A stretch of 64,000 bases of DNA from Bubalus kerabau (GCF_029407905.1 NC_073628.1:83572501-83636500); one strand, 5' to 3'; numbered from the stretch's first letter, positions 1 through 15,515 are shown. Numbers and translations are program-made. Notes: generated from the sequence alone by a model not told the origin.

Positions 1-124
1 CACGCGAGATTTCCTACTCCTTCACTTATTATGGTATTTGTATCATAATTAAATCCATTAGTGAGTACCTGGCATCACATATTTCTCACGTCAGCTTTCA
101 ATGATAGAGACCTATGACCCTCCT

Positions 125-265
125 GTCTGTTGAGCTGCAATGTTGGGGTGTGTTACATTGATTTGCAGATATTGACGAATCGTTGCATCCCTGGGATAAA
201 GCCCACTTGGTCATGGTGTATGATCTTTTTAATGTGTTGCTGGATTCTGATTGCTAGAATTTAAC
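125..265 (-). mobile_element. L1 ORF2 fragment
   Basis: Antisense L1 ORF2 reverse-transcriptase segment (CATCCCTGGGATAAAGCCCA block). The flanking 1-124 and 266-795 are AT-rich, probably also old L1, with no gene seen. Confidence 0.65.
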
Positions 266-795
266 AATAAATATAGGATCAAAACCTTGAACTTGCAATT
301 TCATTTATTATACTGAACTCAGTTTCATCAAGTCAAAGCCATGATCAAACAAAATTACAAAATAGTGGGGGTTAAAATGTATCCTTTTCCCCTTCATTAA
401 ATAAATAAGAACTCTTTAGGCTGCCCTTCTCAATATATTGAAGGTTTGTGAAAAGACCTACAACTGTGAAGTGACTGAATTACAATTTAAATAGTGGAGT
501 CATAACTGAATATGGTAATGCTGCAGCAATGGAGGAATGTTCTCAGTATGTGAAAGTTTTCCTTAAAATTAATTTAAAATTAAAATAATTACCATTATTC
601 TACCTATATTTGGAATTATTTACCTTCTAAATGGCTTCCTCTCGACAAAAAATGAAGTTATTTTATACAATTAAATAATAAAAGAGTTTAGGACAGGCCA
701 GATACTCATTGCTATTTTTATGTTCCAGAATAATCTAAACCTAATTACTGTAACAACTCTGTGAGGTATATCTTATCATTCAGGCTACTGAAAAA

Positions 796-991
796 AGTGA
801 AAGTCACTTATTCCTGTCCAACTCTTGGTGACCCCATGGACTAAAACCTCTGTATAGTGGATTCACCAAAGAATACTGGAGTGGGCTGCCATTCCCTTCT
901 CCAGGGGATCTTCCAGACCCAGGGTACAAACCCAGGTCTTGTACACTGCAGGTGGATTCTTTAGCATCTGAGCTCTTTACTGTGGAAACCC
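796..991 (-). mobile_element. Bov-tA SINE, diverged
   Basis: tRNA-derived ruminant SINE block on the minus strand, flanked by TACTGAAA copies (about 785-792 and 999-1006). Confidence 0.85.
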
Positions 992-1199
992 ATAAAGTTA
1001 CTGAAACACATGTTAAATAGCTAACCTATGTCACCAAGGAGTAAAAGGTAGAGTTGGAATTTGAACCTAAGAAACCAGGTTCTAGGATTAAAGTTTTCAG
1101 GTACTACACTACAGCTACACTACTAAATAAACAAATAAATACAAAAATAAGGTCTAAAGTAAAGTAAGAAAGAATGAAAAATTCATTTCTTTTAAAAGC

Positions 1200-1570
1200 A
1201 GATACCACTACGCCAATTATCCGAGTGGTTAAACTCCAATAAACAGAAAATCCCAAATATTGGTGAAGATACAGAGCAAAAGGAACTCAATTTATTAACT
1301 GTTGTTGGAATGTAAAACGGTACAAGCACTTCATGGGCTTCTTATGAAGCTAAATATAGGCTACCTATCATGTCATACAGCAATCACACTCCTAGTTAAT
1401 TATCCAAATGCACTGAAAACATGAAAGCTTCCACCCAGATGTTCAGAGCAACTTTATTCATAATTGCCCAAAATTGGAAGGAATCAAGTTGTCCTTCAGT
1501 AAGTGAATAAACTGTGATGCATTCATACAACAGATTAGTATTTGGTAGGTAAAGGAATGAGTTACTGAGC
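1200..1570 (+). mobile_element. Old L1 fragment
   Basis: Resembles the end of L1 ORF2 (segment reading through TTTATTCATAATTGCCC and TGTCCTTCAGT), strongly diverged. Confidence 0.55.
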
Positions 1571-1576
1571 CTTGAA

Positions 1577-1618
1577 AGAAATGTTTAGAAAAAGAAAGTT
1601 TCTTTTCTAAACATTTCT
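1577..1618. repeat. Near-perfect inverted repeat
   Basis: Arms of about 20 nt (AGAAATGTTTAGAAAA and its complement) with one bulged base and almost no loop, at the boundary between L1-derived and unique sequence. Confidence 0.8.
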
Positions 1619-1840
1619 CTGGGGAAGAGGGCTAAGGCTGCCCAGCAGAAGATGCAGATGCTTCCCTCCGTACCAATACTAAGCTGCTTTGTTACGTGAA
1701 TACACGAAATCATATACTGCAGCCAGCACGCAACGCACCAAGCTGAATCCGTGCCTCTGACCGGTTTTTCCCCAGGGCACAGGCGCTCCGGCTTTTACAG
1801 CAGGAATCACACAGCCTGGGTGCTCAGCGGCTGGCGTCTG

Positions 1841-1854
1841 GCGCCCTCTAGTGG
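1841..1854 (-). promoter_or_regulatory. CTCF-type core motif
   Basis: On the minus strand CCACTAGAGGGCGC matches every position of the 14-base CTCF core. It sits in a locally GC-rich, repeat-free patch (about 1730-1930) about 6.7 kb beyond the PYCR2 3' end, where an insulator or loop anchor is plausible. Motif only; binding is not shown. Confidence 0.5.
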
Positions 1855-1929
1855 CGCTGGGAGCCTCTCCTAGGTAGCTGAGCGGTTGGGACGGGTCTGG
1901 GCAGCCAGGACAAGCTTCCTCCTGGGCCT

Positions 1930-3556
1930 ACCTTGTAAAGGATATCTTTAGGAGCCACCTACCTACTGTCGCTGAGAACCCGTCTGTGAAATGAGTGGGG
2001 GAAAACTGGAAAGAGGACGTGGAATCCAATAGCTGCAATTCTGGCCTCGGAGTCCCCCGTTGCCTTAGCTCTTACTGTTTGAGATGGGGGTGCCCATAAC
2101 CTCCCTACCTGCCTCCCAAGATCCTGTGAGAATCCTATTGGACGTGATGGGTGACAGCACCTTGTCAGCTCAATAGCACCACTAACAAGCAAAGTAGTGT
2201 GTTCATAAGCGAAGTACGAACAGAGTGGGGTCCAGGATGCTAAGGACCCATGAAGCCTGGGAGCAGGGGAAGGAGATGGGGCAGAAGACCCGGGGGGACG
2301 GGAGGCATCTGCAGGAGAGGAGGTGGTGTGAACAGGGGGGTATGGCGGGGCTTCCTGGGGACAGGCCTACGTGTGTTGGGCAAGGGGAGCCTTCTGGGGG
2401 AGAGGTGGGCAATGGCTTTGGAAAAGGAAGCCATAAATAACTAATTGCTCATTTCCTTTCTCTTAATTCAAAATGACAGATTAGTTTCCATACTAAAATG
2501 AAAAATTAAAATGTTTACTTTTCTGAGAGGGTCTCCCAATGGCTTGGTACCCTCAAAACAAGATCCTCATCCCCAGTGAAGGCTGTAATGAGGCTAGTCC
2601 TGACCCTGCTGTGTTCTGGGTTCCTTTCCCAGGCACCTGCCAGGGACTTTATCCCCTGCCTGCATCCCTACCCAGCCTAGTTTTCTGGTCATCCCTTGTG
2701 TTCTGGCAGGAAGACCCCTCATCTAGGTCAGTCAGTGAGGGCAGCCATGCCCGGCTGAGGCAGGACAGTTCAGTGTTTCAGAAAAAAGGATCTCGGTTTC
2801 TAGCATCCAGGCTTTTCCCTTCATTGGCTTTGTTCATACCAGCTCTAAACCTCAGTGTTACCATAAGTAAGATGGGGAAATAGTAACTACATCATAATTA
2901 TTCATTTAAAGATTAAATGAGATCACTTGTATTGCACATATAATAGAGTGCCTGGCACTTAGGAAGAAAATATGTTAGTTTATTAAGGAAGTTTCTGTTT
3001 TAGGTTATAAATAAAATGCTGCTTGACAAGAAATGTTGACCAGGCTTCTCTTCTCAGGAAAGGGGAAACCTTGCCTTGTGGGGTTGCAGAAAGGGGCAAG
3101 GTGGGAGGGAGAGGAGGACGTTGGGGGTGAGAGGTGGGGGGCGGGACACAGACCTCCATGTCAGGGCAATGCTGTCATCTGCCAAGGTGCCACCGGGCTG
3201 TGCTGTGACTCAGGCTTCACTAAGGCTTTACCCGAAGCAGAGACCACCCTGGGAGAAGCGCAGACCATTAGTGTTATTTTTCCATTTTAATGGATAATAA
3301 TCAATTGAAATCAAAGCAGATGAATGACTTGCATGAGGTCATCTGGCCAGTGAAGATTAGAACCCAGACCTTTGATTCAGGGTGACCGGAAACTGAGAGG
3401 TGCAGAGGTTTCTCAGCATCTCCAGGTCACCGCTACTGACGTACCTCGATTGATAGGAAAAGTCTCTGATGTCTCATCAAAAGTATTACTGCTGCAGCCC
3501 ACTGAGTGCATTTCTGGTTCTTTTTTCAAGGAAGAGAGCATTTATCCATGTAGAAA
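1930..3556. other. Intergenic, no gene recognised
   Basis: Moderately GC-rich unique sequence. A G-rich plus-strand stretch spans 2225-2420 and a MIR-like fragment lies at about 2810-2960. Short open frames here lack splice or family support. Confidence 0.5.
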
Positions 3557-3771
3557 GTGTGTTAGTCTCTCAGTCGTGCCCTACTCTTTGCAACCCCGTG
3601 GACTGTAGCCTGCCAGGCTCCTCTGTCTATGGAGTTCTCCAGCAAGAATACTGGAGTGGGTTGCCATCCCCTTCTCCAGGCAATCTTCCTGACCTAGGGA
3701 TCAAACCAATATCACTTGCGTCTTCTGTACTGTAGGAGGACTCTTTACTGTCTAAGCCACCAGGGAAGTCC
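3557..3771 (-). mobile_element. Bov-tA SINE
   Basis: Full-length minus-strand copy from the TCAGTCGTGCC block to the terminal GCCACCAGGGAAGTCC. Confidence 0.9.
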
Positions 3772-4190
3772 TATTGAAAACTGTTAGGAAATTGATTTCC
3801 ATTCCTGTCCCTTTTTACTTAAACATTCCTGAGGTGCTTCCCTCTTACCTAAAGGACTCCAAAGCAATATGAAATGGCTGATACCTTTGAGGTGTCCTCG
3901 TGCTGAAAAAGCTCTCAGGTAGCCCTGGGGGAGGGACAGGGTACACTAACTGAGATGCCCTCAAGACAGAGTGGTGAGGATAGAAATTCACTGTGTCCCT
4001 CACATCCCAGCCAATCAGGCATGAGCAGAGCATCTCACACGTGCTCAGTAAACACTCACTGATTGAATAAGAGGAAGTGGTAACCCAACAAGCAGTGGAT
4101 TACCAGATCCAAAGACAGGCTGTGAGCTGCATGGGGCTTTCACCTCAGTAAACCAGATGTCTCAGGAGGCACAGCAAGAAATAGCCCAAA

Positions 4191-4378
4191 CTGACATTTT
4201 TTAAATATATATATATATATATATTATTGAAGTATAGTTGACTTACAGCGTTTTAGGTGCACAGCAAAGTGATTCAGTTATACATACACATGTATATTAT
4301 TTTAAAAAATTATTTTCCACTGTAAGTTATTACAAGATATTGACTATAGTTCCCTGTGCTATACAGCCGAAACATATT
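4191..4378 (-). mobile_element. L1 3' UTR fragment with (TA)n
   Basis: Artiodactyl L1 3' end, antisense (TTCCCTGTGCTATACAG block at 4351-4368), starting with a (TA)10 microsatellite at 4203-4224. Confidence 0.75.
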
Positions 4379-5056
4379 TAAGCAGGAGAGATGTTGTTCA
4401 TTCATTATGACTGCAGGCATTCATTCAGCTGCGTTTACTGAATGTCAAGCTCTAGGACCAGGAGGGATGGTCTATAGCCCAGCCGGCCCCCGACCGCTGG
4501 AAGCACCCAAACTGGCGGGGGAACCAGACAGGAAAACAGATGATTATCACGCGACGGACGTGGTGTCATTAGAGAGGAGTCAGAGGTTTCACAGGAGCCT
4601 AGAGCCAGGCTCCAGCCCATCCTGAGGGCTCGAGACCCAGAAGGTGGGCTGAGGTGGAAGAAAGAGACTGATGCCCAGAAGACCCATCTGTCTACCTTTG
4701 CCAAGGAGGACATGCTCATGCCCAGAGTGTTCCTGGATGCAGTTTAAGACGAGAGTGGGGCACTCCGGTAGTGCCAGCCCTGACTGCCCACCTCGGGGAG
4801 ATGTGTCATGCTAGAGCACTGCACAGCCGGGGAAGCCTGGCAGCCCCTGAAGGTTTGCAGGATGTATTTCGTGACTATTGACATCTTCATAGGATTCCTA
4901 AATCAGTACGGTACAGAGAGGATTATAATGAGATACCTTACTCCCACACCTGCCCCCATCTGCTTCCTTCCCTCTGTCCCCCAGTACCCCGCTTCTTGGT
5001 GTCTGTGTAGCCTTTGAGGATTTCCTCACCCAATTTTGTATCCCCACTTTCATTTT

Positions 5057-5212
5057 TAAAATTTATTTATCTATTTGGCTGCACCACTCTTAGTTGCAGC
5101 ATGCAAACTCTTAGTTATGGTACATGGGATCTAATTCCCGGAACAGGGATCAAATCCAGCCTCCTGCATTGGGAGCTCAGAGGCTTAGCCACTGGACCAC
5201 CAACAAAGTTCC
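5057..5212 (-). mobile_element. ART2A-type SINE
   Basis: Minus-strand tRNA-derived SINE with the TTTATTTATCTATTTGGCTG head and GATCAAATCCAGCC box. The flanks 4380-5056 and 5213-6699 show no gene. Confidence 0.8.
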
Positions 5213-6832
5213 CTTCCCACCTCTTACATAAAGGTAGCACACCATCCACTCTGGGGTGGACCTTGAAAAGAGGTGCAGTTTATTTTCAGAACACTCCTGA
5301 TCTCACATTGACACGATATCCATTCTGCCTACGTTCTGGTTTATTGGTGAAACCAAGCACAAGTTAAGGCTTTAGGAACTTAGTTAGATACAGAGGAAGG
5401 CCTGTCTATACCACGGGAACACTGAGGGAAGAGGCCCAGGCAGGCTCTCCTGTGTGCCTCCCCAGAGAGTTGCTTAGTAACTGACGGTCACATGGGAACA
5501 AGGATGAAGGAGGCTATGTTTGTGTCCCACAAACGGCCTGCCGGTGGGGATTGGTGAAAACATTTTTCAGTCTTTCAACCATGGAGATCCTGCCTGCTTG
5601 TCGTAAGCAACAATCTAAAGCAAAATAAAGAAAGAAATTAAGCAAGAAAGTAACCTCAATCCCACTTCCCCAAAGTAACTGTTGCTAACATCTGGGCCAG
5701 AGGTTCATGCCCCCATTTCACAGGAGAGCAAAACTGAGACAATAGATGCGGGAGTGCTTGGGGGTTGGTGTCCTGAGAGAAGCCAGTTATGAAATGGGGT
5801 TGCACCTGCTCTAGGCCTGGCTGCTCCCAGAGTTTAGTTGGGGGAACAGGGAGGGCTTGGTGTGGGCAGAGGGTTGGTTGGCCCCTTCCTCACTCTTTAC
5901 CTGTCTCCATGCTGCCTCTTCCTCTGCCTTCTCATGTTTTCCACTTCTCCTCCCTGTGTCCACATCTGTCCTCAGCCCTTGTGCAATTCAGAACAAGAAC
6001 TGAGTCTCACTGACTAGGGCACACCCCGGCCTCACAGGGCACTCGGCACAGAGGGCATTCAGCACGCTTCTTGAAAGGCTGTGCTGACCTCCAACACCAG
6101 CTCCTACTCCTAAAAGGCTTGCAGGGGGCATCTGGGTTTTCTCCTCGTGGCTCAGGCCACACGCTCTGGACCTTCTGGCCAGGGTGTCCACTGGGAGCTG
6201 CCGGCCCCTGGCTCTGCCTGCCTGCATCTCCCGTCCCTGGCCGGTCAGCCCTATAAGAAGGCGGGCAACTGAGGAGGCAGGCCTGAGGCCCTGCAGAAAG
6301 GTGACTGGAACTGTTTCCCTAGAGAGGCCCTCTTTACTCATGCCCTGGAGGACTGGGGCCACAGACATCCTGAGTGAAACCTAGTCCTGACCGTACATAC
6401 CTGGTCAAAGATCAGAAGCAAAGGGCGGGGGGTTCCTGAGCAGGTGAGGACTCACCTGAGCCAGGTGGACTCATACCAAGGCATGACTGGGGCCTGGTGG
6501 TTAGGAGGTCCTCAGTAAATGTATGTTGGTGGATTTAGGCCTGGGAAGGGGGTGACCCTGCAGGGGGTGGAGGAGATGAGGGGACAGTATCCTGTCACCT
6601 AAGACAGCTTGTCAGCAGGCTTGGTGCAGAAAGGACAGAATTTGGTATCAGACATGGACTTGAGTCCTGGTACCACTTCCTAGCTAATTAAACTAGGGAA
6701 ACATATTTCCTTTTTTTAAAGCTTTACGAAGCATAACTTACATACCATAAAATTCATCACTTTAAGTGTACAATTTGACAACAATGTACAGGTCTGTGCA
6801 ACCATCGCCATAATCTGATTTTGCGTGCATTC

Positions 6833-7035
6833 TTAGTTGGTTCAGTTGTGTCTGACCCCTTGGTATCCCATGGACTGTGGCCCTCCAGGCTTCTCTGTCC
6901 ATGGGATTTCCCAGGCAAGAATACTGGAGTGGGTTGCCATGCTGTCCTCCAGGCGATCTTTCCCACCCAGGGATTGAACCTGTGTCTCCTGCATTGGCAG
7001 GTGGATTCTTTACCACTGAGCCACCTGGGAAGGCC
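6833..7035 (-). mobile_element. Bov-tA SINE nested in L1
   Basis: Complete minus-strand copy ending GAGCCACCTGGGAAGGCC. Confidence 0.88.
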
Positions 7036-7420
7036 TGTAGCATGTGTATTTCCCATTTATTATTTAATAATACCCTGTGTGTATTACACAGTTTATCCTT
7101 TCATCGGTTTTTTGACATTTGGCTTATTTTCGATTCTTGGCTGTTTTGAGTAATGCTGCCATATCTATGTGTAAGCTTTTGTGTGGATACATTTTCTTCT
7201 CTCAGATTGGTACCTACAAGTGGAATTGCCTGGCCACTCTATGTTTAACTTTTTGAGAAACTACCAAACTGTCTTATAAAGTTACTGCACCACTTTACAT
7301 CCCCACCAGAGATACACACGAGTTCTAACTTCTCCATATCCTTGACAACATTTGTCATTATCCTTTTTAATGAAGTGCCACACTAGTGGGTGTGAAGTGT
7401 TATCTCACTGGGCTTTGATT

Positions 7421-7545
7421 GAAAATGGCAATCCACTCCAGTATGCTTGTCTGCAGAGTCTATGGACAGAGGAGTATGGTGGGCTACAGTCCGTGGGGTC
7501 ACAGAGTTGAGCATGACTGAGCAATTAACACTTGACTTTCATAAC
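7421..7545 (+). mobile_element. Partial Bov-tA SINE nested in L1
   Basis: Plus-strand 3' half (GGCAATCCACTCCAGTATGC onward). Confidence 0.75.
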
Positions 7546-7869
7546 TAATGGTGTTGAGCATCTCTTCACACACTTATTTGCCATCTGTAAATCTTCTTTG
7601 GTGAAATATCTATTAACATCTTTAGGGGCCACTTATTTAACCTCTTACTCTTAAAACAGTCTAGCACCTAAAGCCATGAAACTTTATGTAGAGGGTTTGC
7701 AAAGGGGCTGCTGTATAATGAGGCGCTTCAAGATGACAGTTTCCAGTGTTGTTGTACTTGTCACTTTGGCCCCATGGGCTCACAGGTTCGGAGTTGGAGC
7801 CCAGCTGCCCTCCCTCTTCACTGGAGAGCAAAGGACGAGCTCCACCAGCACCAGGGTCCACATGTTCTA

Positions 7870-8240
7870 AATGTTTTTGCTAAGTCATTCCACACGGTCT
7901 CATTTCATACTCACCAGAACCTTTTGAAGGATGACCTCTGTATTTACAGGGATGAAATCCTGTGGTCAGAGATACTCAGTAACTTCACCATGATCACCTA
8001 GTTAAAACTGGTGGAAATTAAGACGTGAACTCAGAGCTTCTGCTGAAGCCAAAGCCACAGGCAGGTGCTGCTGGGGAAAAGCACCAGGCACACAGCCTGA
8101 ACAGGGAAACCACAGGACTGACCAGCAACTCAACTGGGGTTAAGTCGCTTATCCCCTCTAGGCCTCAGTATCTTCTATAAAGTGAGGAAAAGAATAGTTC
8201 CTCCCTTGGAGGGCACTGGTCTGGATCTAATGCAGTGCTT
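7870..8240 (+). repeat. MIR-like fragments near the PYCR2 3' end
   Basis: Two old MIR-type pieces (about 7880-8050 and 8120-8240) with the TCATCTGT-like and TAACTT core features. No gene seen between 7646 and 8510. Confidence 0.45.
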
Positions 8241-8526
8241 GGCCCACTGCAAGGCAGGCAGCTTCCTCCTCTGTCTGGGATGCCGCCCGCTCCCCGCCCC
8301 CACAAAGTGGGAATGAGCATTGGCCCGCCTGACCCTAGGGGCTGGGCTGGAGCAAAGTGCCATTCAGCTGTCAGGGCCTGGCCCCTTATTTCTTCTCATC
8401 CCTACTCCTGCCTATACATAGGGCCCTCCTGCTGAAGCCAGGAACACCTGGCAAGAAACTCGAGTTCGATCTAAGATGATGATTTGAGATTAAGCATAAG
8501 AAAAGCAAAGTAATAAAAAATAAAAC

Positions 8527-8532
8527 TTTATT
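8527..8532 (-). promoter_or_regulatory. PYCR2: Poly(A) signal of PYCR2
   Basis: AATAAA on the minus strand, 523 bases after the PYCR2 stop codon. It implies a 3' UTR of about 540 nt ending near 8505-8512. It is the first canonical hexamer I see downstream of the stop. Confidence 0.6.
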
Positions 8533-9054
8533 AAAGCAGCCAAACTTAGCAACATTGAATAACACATTTTCAGTGGTATACCTGTGAAGCAAGAGTTAAC
8601 TATAACACAGTCTAAGATGTGCACTTCTGATTGTGATAATTCTAAGTCACTCACTTCTTTCCCTTTTACCAATTCAAAAAGTCCTTGTCATGTTTCGTAC
8701 ACCTTGACTAAGCAACAAAGTGACCCTGCTGTGGGCTCCAGTGGGAGGACCCCAGTTGAAGGGATCAGCCACTGAAGGTCTCCAGGCCTGCCTACGCAGC
8801 TGGGGCTCTGAGTGGAATTCCAGCCGCCCTCTCCTCCAACTGTGTGAGGTCTGCAGGGCTGCACCTGGTTTCCAGCCACCCCTTCAGAGCATCTTCTAAC
8901 ACGAGACAGGAGGGGAAACCAGCGCTGCTGGGTCTAACAGACGGAAGGAGGTTTATCATGAGGACCTGAAGCTGACTGAGCCTCTGTCAGCTCGCCCTGC
9001 ATGGCCCCCGCAGCCAAGGGCTCTTGACACAGGGGAGGGCAGACCCAAGCTGCC

Positions 9055-12388
<3,334 letters not shown>

Positions 12389-13148
12389 GGTTATCCGGGC
12401 TCCGCGTCTGCCCGGCGGCCGCAGGAGTCCGCTCAGAGGGGCCCTGAGAGAAACGTGGAAAACCGAGAGCGTAGCCGGCCGGACGACGAGGAGCCAGATC
12501 CCGCGAAACACTCGCAACTTCCGGCCTCTATTCTACAACCCCGCCTCTCTCACGCTCACCTACGACGCCGCAGGGTTCCAAACGGCCCCGCCCTGCCAGG
12601 GGGACCAATCCGCGGCCGGGACGGGGACGTGTGCACGCCTTCTGACACGGGATTAGTTGGCGGAAGCTCCGTCCCAGCGCGCGAAGCCCGGATCTAAGCG
12701 TCGCGGACGCCCCCGCCCTGGGTGTCCCCGGAGCCCCGCCCCCACCTGCGGGCGGAGATTGCCGCTGGCACCCGGGCACGGCCCTAGGCTGAGGCCGGCG
12801 GGGAGGTCGGCTTACATTATTTCTGACGCTGTCCGTCAGCCGCCTTTCGAAGGCTAGAGAAACTCTCCAGGTTGCTGATTTGAGGGGACGAATGTGACGC
12901 TCCCGGTGAGGCTTTAGACTGGAGCGTGGAGGCCCGTGGGCTACAAACCAGGCTTCTCGGTGCGCCCGGGGATTATCTAGGTTGGTGCTGGGAGTTCCCC
13001 TGCTACCGCCCGCACCGTCTCGGCACGCGCGGGGAGGCGGTGGGGAAGCCCTGGTTATTTACTTAAACTTACATGGTTTACGCGATTGGTCTTTCTTAAC
13101 GAGGATCGCAAACAGAACCAGTTCCTCTGTTTAGGAAATGATGGGCTC

Positions 13149-13656
13149 CTTCAGTTCAGTCGCTCAGTCGTGTCCGACTCTTTGCGACCCCATGAATTGC
13201 AGCACGCCAGGCCTCCCTGTCCATCACCAACTCCCGGAGTTCACTCAAGCTCACGTCCATCGAGTCGGTGATGCCATCCAGCCATCTCATCCTCTGTCGT
13301 CCCCTTCTTCTCCTTCCCCCGCCTCCCAGCATCAGGGTCTTTTCCAATGAGTCAACTCTTCGCATGAGGTGGCCAAAGGACTGGAGTTTCAGCTTTAGCA
13401 TCATTCCTTCCAATGAACACCCAGGACTGATCTCCTTTAGAATGGACTGGTTGGATCTCCTTACAGGCCAAGGGACTCTCAAGAGTCTTCTCCAACACCA
13501 CAGTTCAAAAGCTCAGCTTTCTTCACAGTCCAACTCTCACATCCATACATGACTACTGGAAAAACCATAGCCTTGACTAGACGGACCTTTGTTGGCAAAG
13601 TAATGTCTCTGCTTTTTAATATGCTGTCTAGGTTGGTCATAACTTTCCTTCTAAGG
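13149..13656 (-). mobile_element. BovB 3' fragment
   Basis: About 500 bp of BovB 3' end, same strand as PYCR2, just upstream of its CpG island. Truncated near 13656. Confidence 0.88.
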
Positions 13657-13762
13657 CTCCTTAGGACCTGACTAAGGTATCCCCCGACCATGCTACTTGC
13701 TTTCAAAAGCTTCACAAATGTGATGTTTACTTTTTCATCACTAGTAAATCTAAGAGAAGTGA

Positions 13763-13922
13763 TGCTTTTGAACTGTGGTGTTGGAGAAGACTCTTGAGAG
13801 TCCCTTGGACTGCAAGGAAATCCAGCCAGTCCATCCTAAAGGAAATCAGTCCTGAATATTCATTGGAAGGACTGATGCTGAAGCTGAAATTCTAATACTT
13901 TGGCCACCTGATGCGAAGAACT
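13763..13922 (+). mobile_element. Inverted BovB fragment
   Basis: 160 bp of BovB 3' region on the opposite strand to the copy at 13149-13656, separated by about 105 bp of other sequence. The two are inverted copies of an overlapping portion. Confidence 0.8.
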
Positions 13923-14393
13923 GCCTCATTGGTAACTCTCTCTGATTAGCAAATAATACATGCATATTGAGAAAAAGTTGGAAAATACAAAAAAATAAAA
14001 GTAAGAAGTCAAAATCACCCATAGTCATACTTCCTAAGGATCGTTTCTTGCAGGCATTTTTGGTACATTTCCTTACACATTATTTTCTGTGCATACAGAC
14101 CTTTTCCATCATTGGAAATGAATGATACACATATGGTTTTGAAATTTCTCTGCTAGATATACAATAAATATTTTCCAAAGTTACTGGAAAGTTATTTAAA
14201 ATAAGATTTTGGTGACTACTTAGTAGTCCATTGTACAGATGCTCAGTCACTCAGATTTTATTTTCTTATGATGACCTTGCTGACTAAAGATCCATTTTGT
14301 TTGTGCAGTGGCCCCTGCTGTGGCTCTCATGACCATTATGTTTGATGCCTGTGAATTTCCTTTGGAAGCAAGTGTTTATAACAACAAATAACA

Positions 14394-14587
14394 AGTGAAA
14401 GTCACTCAGTTGTGTCCAACTCTTTGCACCTCCATGGACCATATAATCCATGGAATTCTCCAGGCCAGAATACTGGAGTGGGTAGCTGTTCCCTTCTCCA
14501 GGGGATCGTCCCAACCCAGGGATCAAACCCAGGTCTCCCACGTCGCGGACAGATTTTTTTACCAGCTGAGTCACCAGGGAAGCCCTG
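14394..14587 (-). mobile_element. Bov-tA SINE
   Basis: Full minus-strand copy, ending TCACCAGGGAAGCCCT. Confidence 0.9.
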
Positions 14588-14606
14588 GGCGCAGGTATTG
14601 AATAGA

Positions 14607-14646
14607 TGAGATAGGATGGGATGGGATGGGACAGAACGGGACAGGA
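14607..14646. repeat. (GGGAT)n-like microsatellite
   Basis: Imperfect pentamer array (GATGGGATGGGATGGGA) directly after a SINE. 14650-15035 holds nothing recognised. Confidence 0.75.
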
Positions 14647-15035
14647 CCTCCTCACCACCCAGCCACTTAGGACACACCCTCAGGAATGGTCAGAGGATGA
14701 TGCTTCTATTCAACCACAGACATACACTCTCCTTGTCTGGTACCTGTCTTCTTGGGTGCCTACTCTATCCCTTTACTCCATCTGAAGGGACAGAGAAGCC
14801 CAGAAAGAAAGCGGGGTGTTCTCTAAGATTCCAAGATTGCCCACCTCACCTCTCCTCTGATCCTCTCATCCACCAGTCAGATGGGCTCAGCTGTTCCTGC
14901 CATTCCTCCCTTCTCAACCCCACAGTCCCACCCCCTGTTCCTCTCTAGCTGTCCCAACAAAGTGGGCCGTGCTTCATTTCTTCAGTCTCAAGGCCTTCCT
15001 GGTCTGTCTCTGGATAGTAGGTTCATTTGTCCTAA

Positions 15036-15495
15036 TGTTAGGGGAAACACACTGATTGAAACCGCCCACCCTGGCCAGGCACCATAGTAACCATTTGCAT
15101 GAGTTGTTTTACGACAGGAAGTCCTGGTAAGGAACTAATAAGCCACCACCAACCAAAAGAGTTCAGGAAAGATCAAAAGGAGACACCACATGTCCAACCA
15201 CCTCCCAGAATCCTTCTCTCTGGCATCCATCTTGGCTGAACAAGGTGTGCACCACCAAGAAGGACTCTGAGTCAGAATGATTGGCTAAAGACAACCTGGA
15301 AACTAATCCCATCATCATAAAACCTGAGACTGTGAGCCATGTGGCAGAGCTTACCCTACTGCTCTCCACTCAGGTGCCCTTTCCCAATAAAATCTCTTGC
15401 TTTGTCAGCACATATGTCTCCTCGGACAATTCATTTCCAAGTGTTAGACAAGAGCCTAGTTTCGGGCCCTGGAAGGGGTCCCCCTTCCTGTAACA
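15036..15495 (+). repeat. 5' LTR of the class I ERV
   Basis: 460 bp, begins TGTTAGGGG and ends CCTGTAACA. AATAAA at 15386-15391 marks the R-region poly(A) signal. Compared by eye with the 3' LTR there are about 40 substitutions (roughly 8-9%) and indels that explain its shorter length; many differences are CpG decay in this copy. Confidence 0.9.
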
Positions 15496-15497
15496 AA

Positions 15498-15515
15498 TGG
15501 CAACTCTGGTGGGAC
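15498..15515 (+). other. Retroviral primer-binding site, tRNA-Arg type
   Basis: TGGCAACTCTGGTGGGAC starts two bases after the 5' LTR. It is complementary to the 3' end of tRNA-Arg(UCU) except one position, where G to A fits decay of a CpG. This defines the element as an Arg-primed ERV. Confidence 0.75.

Larger units (their letters stand above)
6700..7640 (-). mobile_element. Old L1 (L1M-type) 3' region with two nested SINEs
   Basis: Antisense L1 3' end (CACTTTAAGTGTACAATT, GTGGAATTGCCTGGCCA, TCCCCACCAGAGATA blocks). It is split by a Bov-tA SINE at 6833-7035 (minus) and a partial SINE at 7421-7545 (plus). Confidence 0.7.

Noticed and set aside
2225..2444. G-rich plus-strand open frames as a small gene
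   Set aside because: Several overlapping frames open only because of base composition; no homology, splice or promoter features.
12389..12517. In-frame N-terminal extension of PYCR2 exon 1
   Set aside because: The upstream frame is open but begins at TTG, not ATG. The ATG at 12388 gives the normal 320-aa family length and the conserved Rossmann start.
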